A stretch of DNA of 64,000 nucleotides, from contig CP155577.1 in the NCBI GenBank assembly GCA_001306305.2, forward strand, positions 2,773,501 to 2,837,500, in the 5' to 3' direction. The notes beneath the pieces were generated by a model, which made no database searches, was not told where the DNA came from, and was given only the letters and a program-made list of their open reading frames with translations. Origin of the DNA: Citromicrobium bathyomarinum (lineage in GTDB: Bacteria; Pseudomonadota; Alphaproteobacteria; Sphingomonadales; Sphingomonadaceae). Numbering within the stretch: position 1 is the stretch's first letter; the number at the start of each line of letters is the position of its first letter. Made by a program: the position numbers and the translations under genes. Positions 63,992 to 64,000 of the stretch are shown one piece after another.

Positions 63992-64000
63992 GAATATTTT

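Overview
The window is a GC-rich, gene-dense chromosomal segment from an alphaproteobacterium, most likely a sphingomonad of the Erythrobacteraceae type. This is an inference from gene content: F0 genes atpI-atpB-atpE-b'-b ahead of a GNAT gene, trpF/trpB/trpA-accD-folC, a SapC gene, CpdR, a FYDLN/TIGR02300 protein, a eukaryotic-type NADP isocitrate dehydrogenase, and an alphaproteobacterial SOS box (GTTC-N7-GTTC) in front of recA. No prophage, CRISPR array or full insertion sequence is visible. Almost everything is housekeeping; the accessory DNA lies in a few small pockets.

Layout. 0.2-7.6 kb (minus strand): tRNA-Ala(GGC), ffh, rpsP, rimM, then six unusual small membrane/lipoprotein genes, then trmD and rplS, so the classic rpsP-rimM-trmD-rplS operon is split by about 3.4 kb. 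7.7-14.7 kb: a FYDLN protein, aroA, a coupled DUF411-membrane-hydrolase-cmk run, an EAL protein and rpsA. 14.8-19.6 kb: small proteins, gloB, GNAT and the F0 ATP synthase operon. 19.7-27.2 kb: ydbL-ynbE-ydbH (envelope lipid bridge), radC and a large transglutaminase/TPR protein. 27.4-31.8 kb: purB, lapA, pyrF, lipoproteins and trpF. 31.8-38.9 kb: trpB, an accessory pocket, trpA, accD and folC. 38.9-45.5 kb: an AmpG-like transporter, rluB-like, rsmD, two secreted paralogs and a UvrD-family helicase. 45.5-53.4 kb: a GAF-PAS-GGDEF protein, rhlE, an FAD oxidase, sapC, a candidate sRNA, an N-formylglutamate amidohydrolase, cpdR and tRNA-Val(GAC). 53.6-64 kb: icd, an FAD monooxygenase, a GNAT-nitrilase fusion, a CPA2 antiporter, alaS and recA.

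Most interesting signal. A small DUF559 (PD-(D/E)XK-like) gene at 34.3-34.7 kb sits exactly between two inverted 40-bp arms. Each arm is itself a hairpin with a TTCA loop followed by a G-rich tail, and 35 of 40 positions agree. The same sequence recurs without the gene: as an inverted pair about 120 bp long inserted in frame at the start of rimM, as a half-copy ahead of folC, and as a diverged half-copy forming the end of a membrane-protein gene at 35.8 kb. This looks like an autonomous element with miniature, gene-less derivatives, similar in logic to RAYT/REPIN systems but with a DUF559 protein. The same trpB-trpA pocket holds a second, diverged copy of the last 36 codons of trpB, each copy followed by a short TTG-started membrane-protein gene.

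Other notable points are a three-hairpin, C-rich candidate sRNA after sapC, two genes that seem to use CUG (gloB) and AUC (GNAT-nitrilase) start codons, and two adjacent secreted proteins sharing an uncharacterised C-terminal module with an LPIC/NCIN signature.
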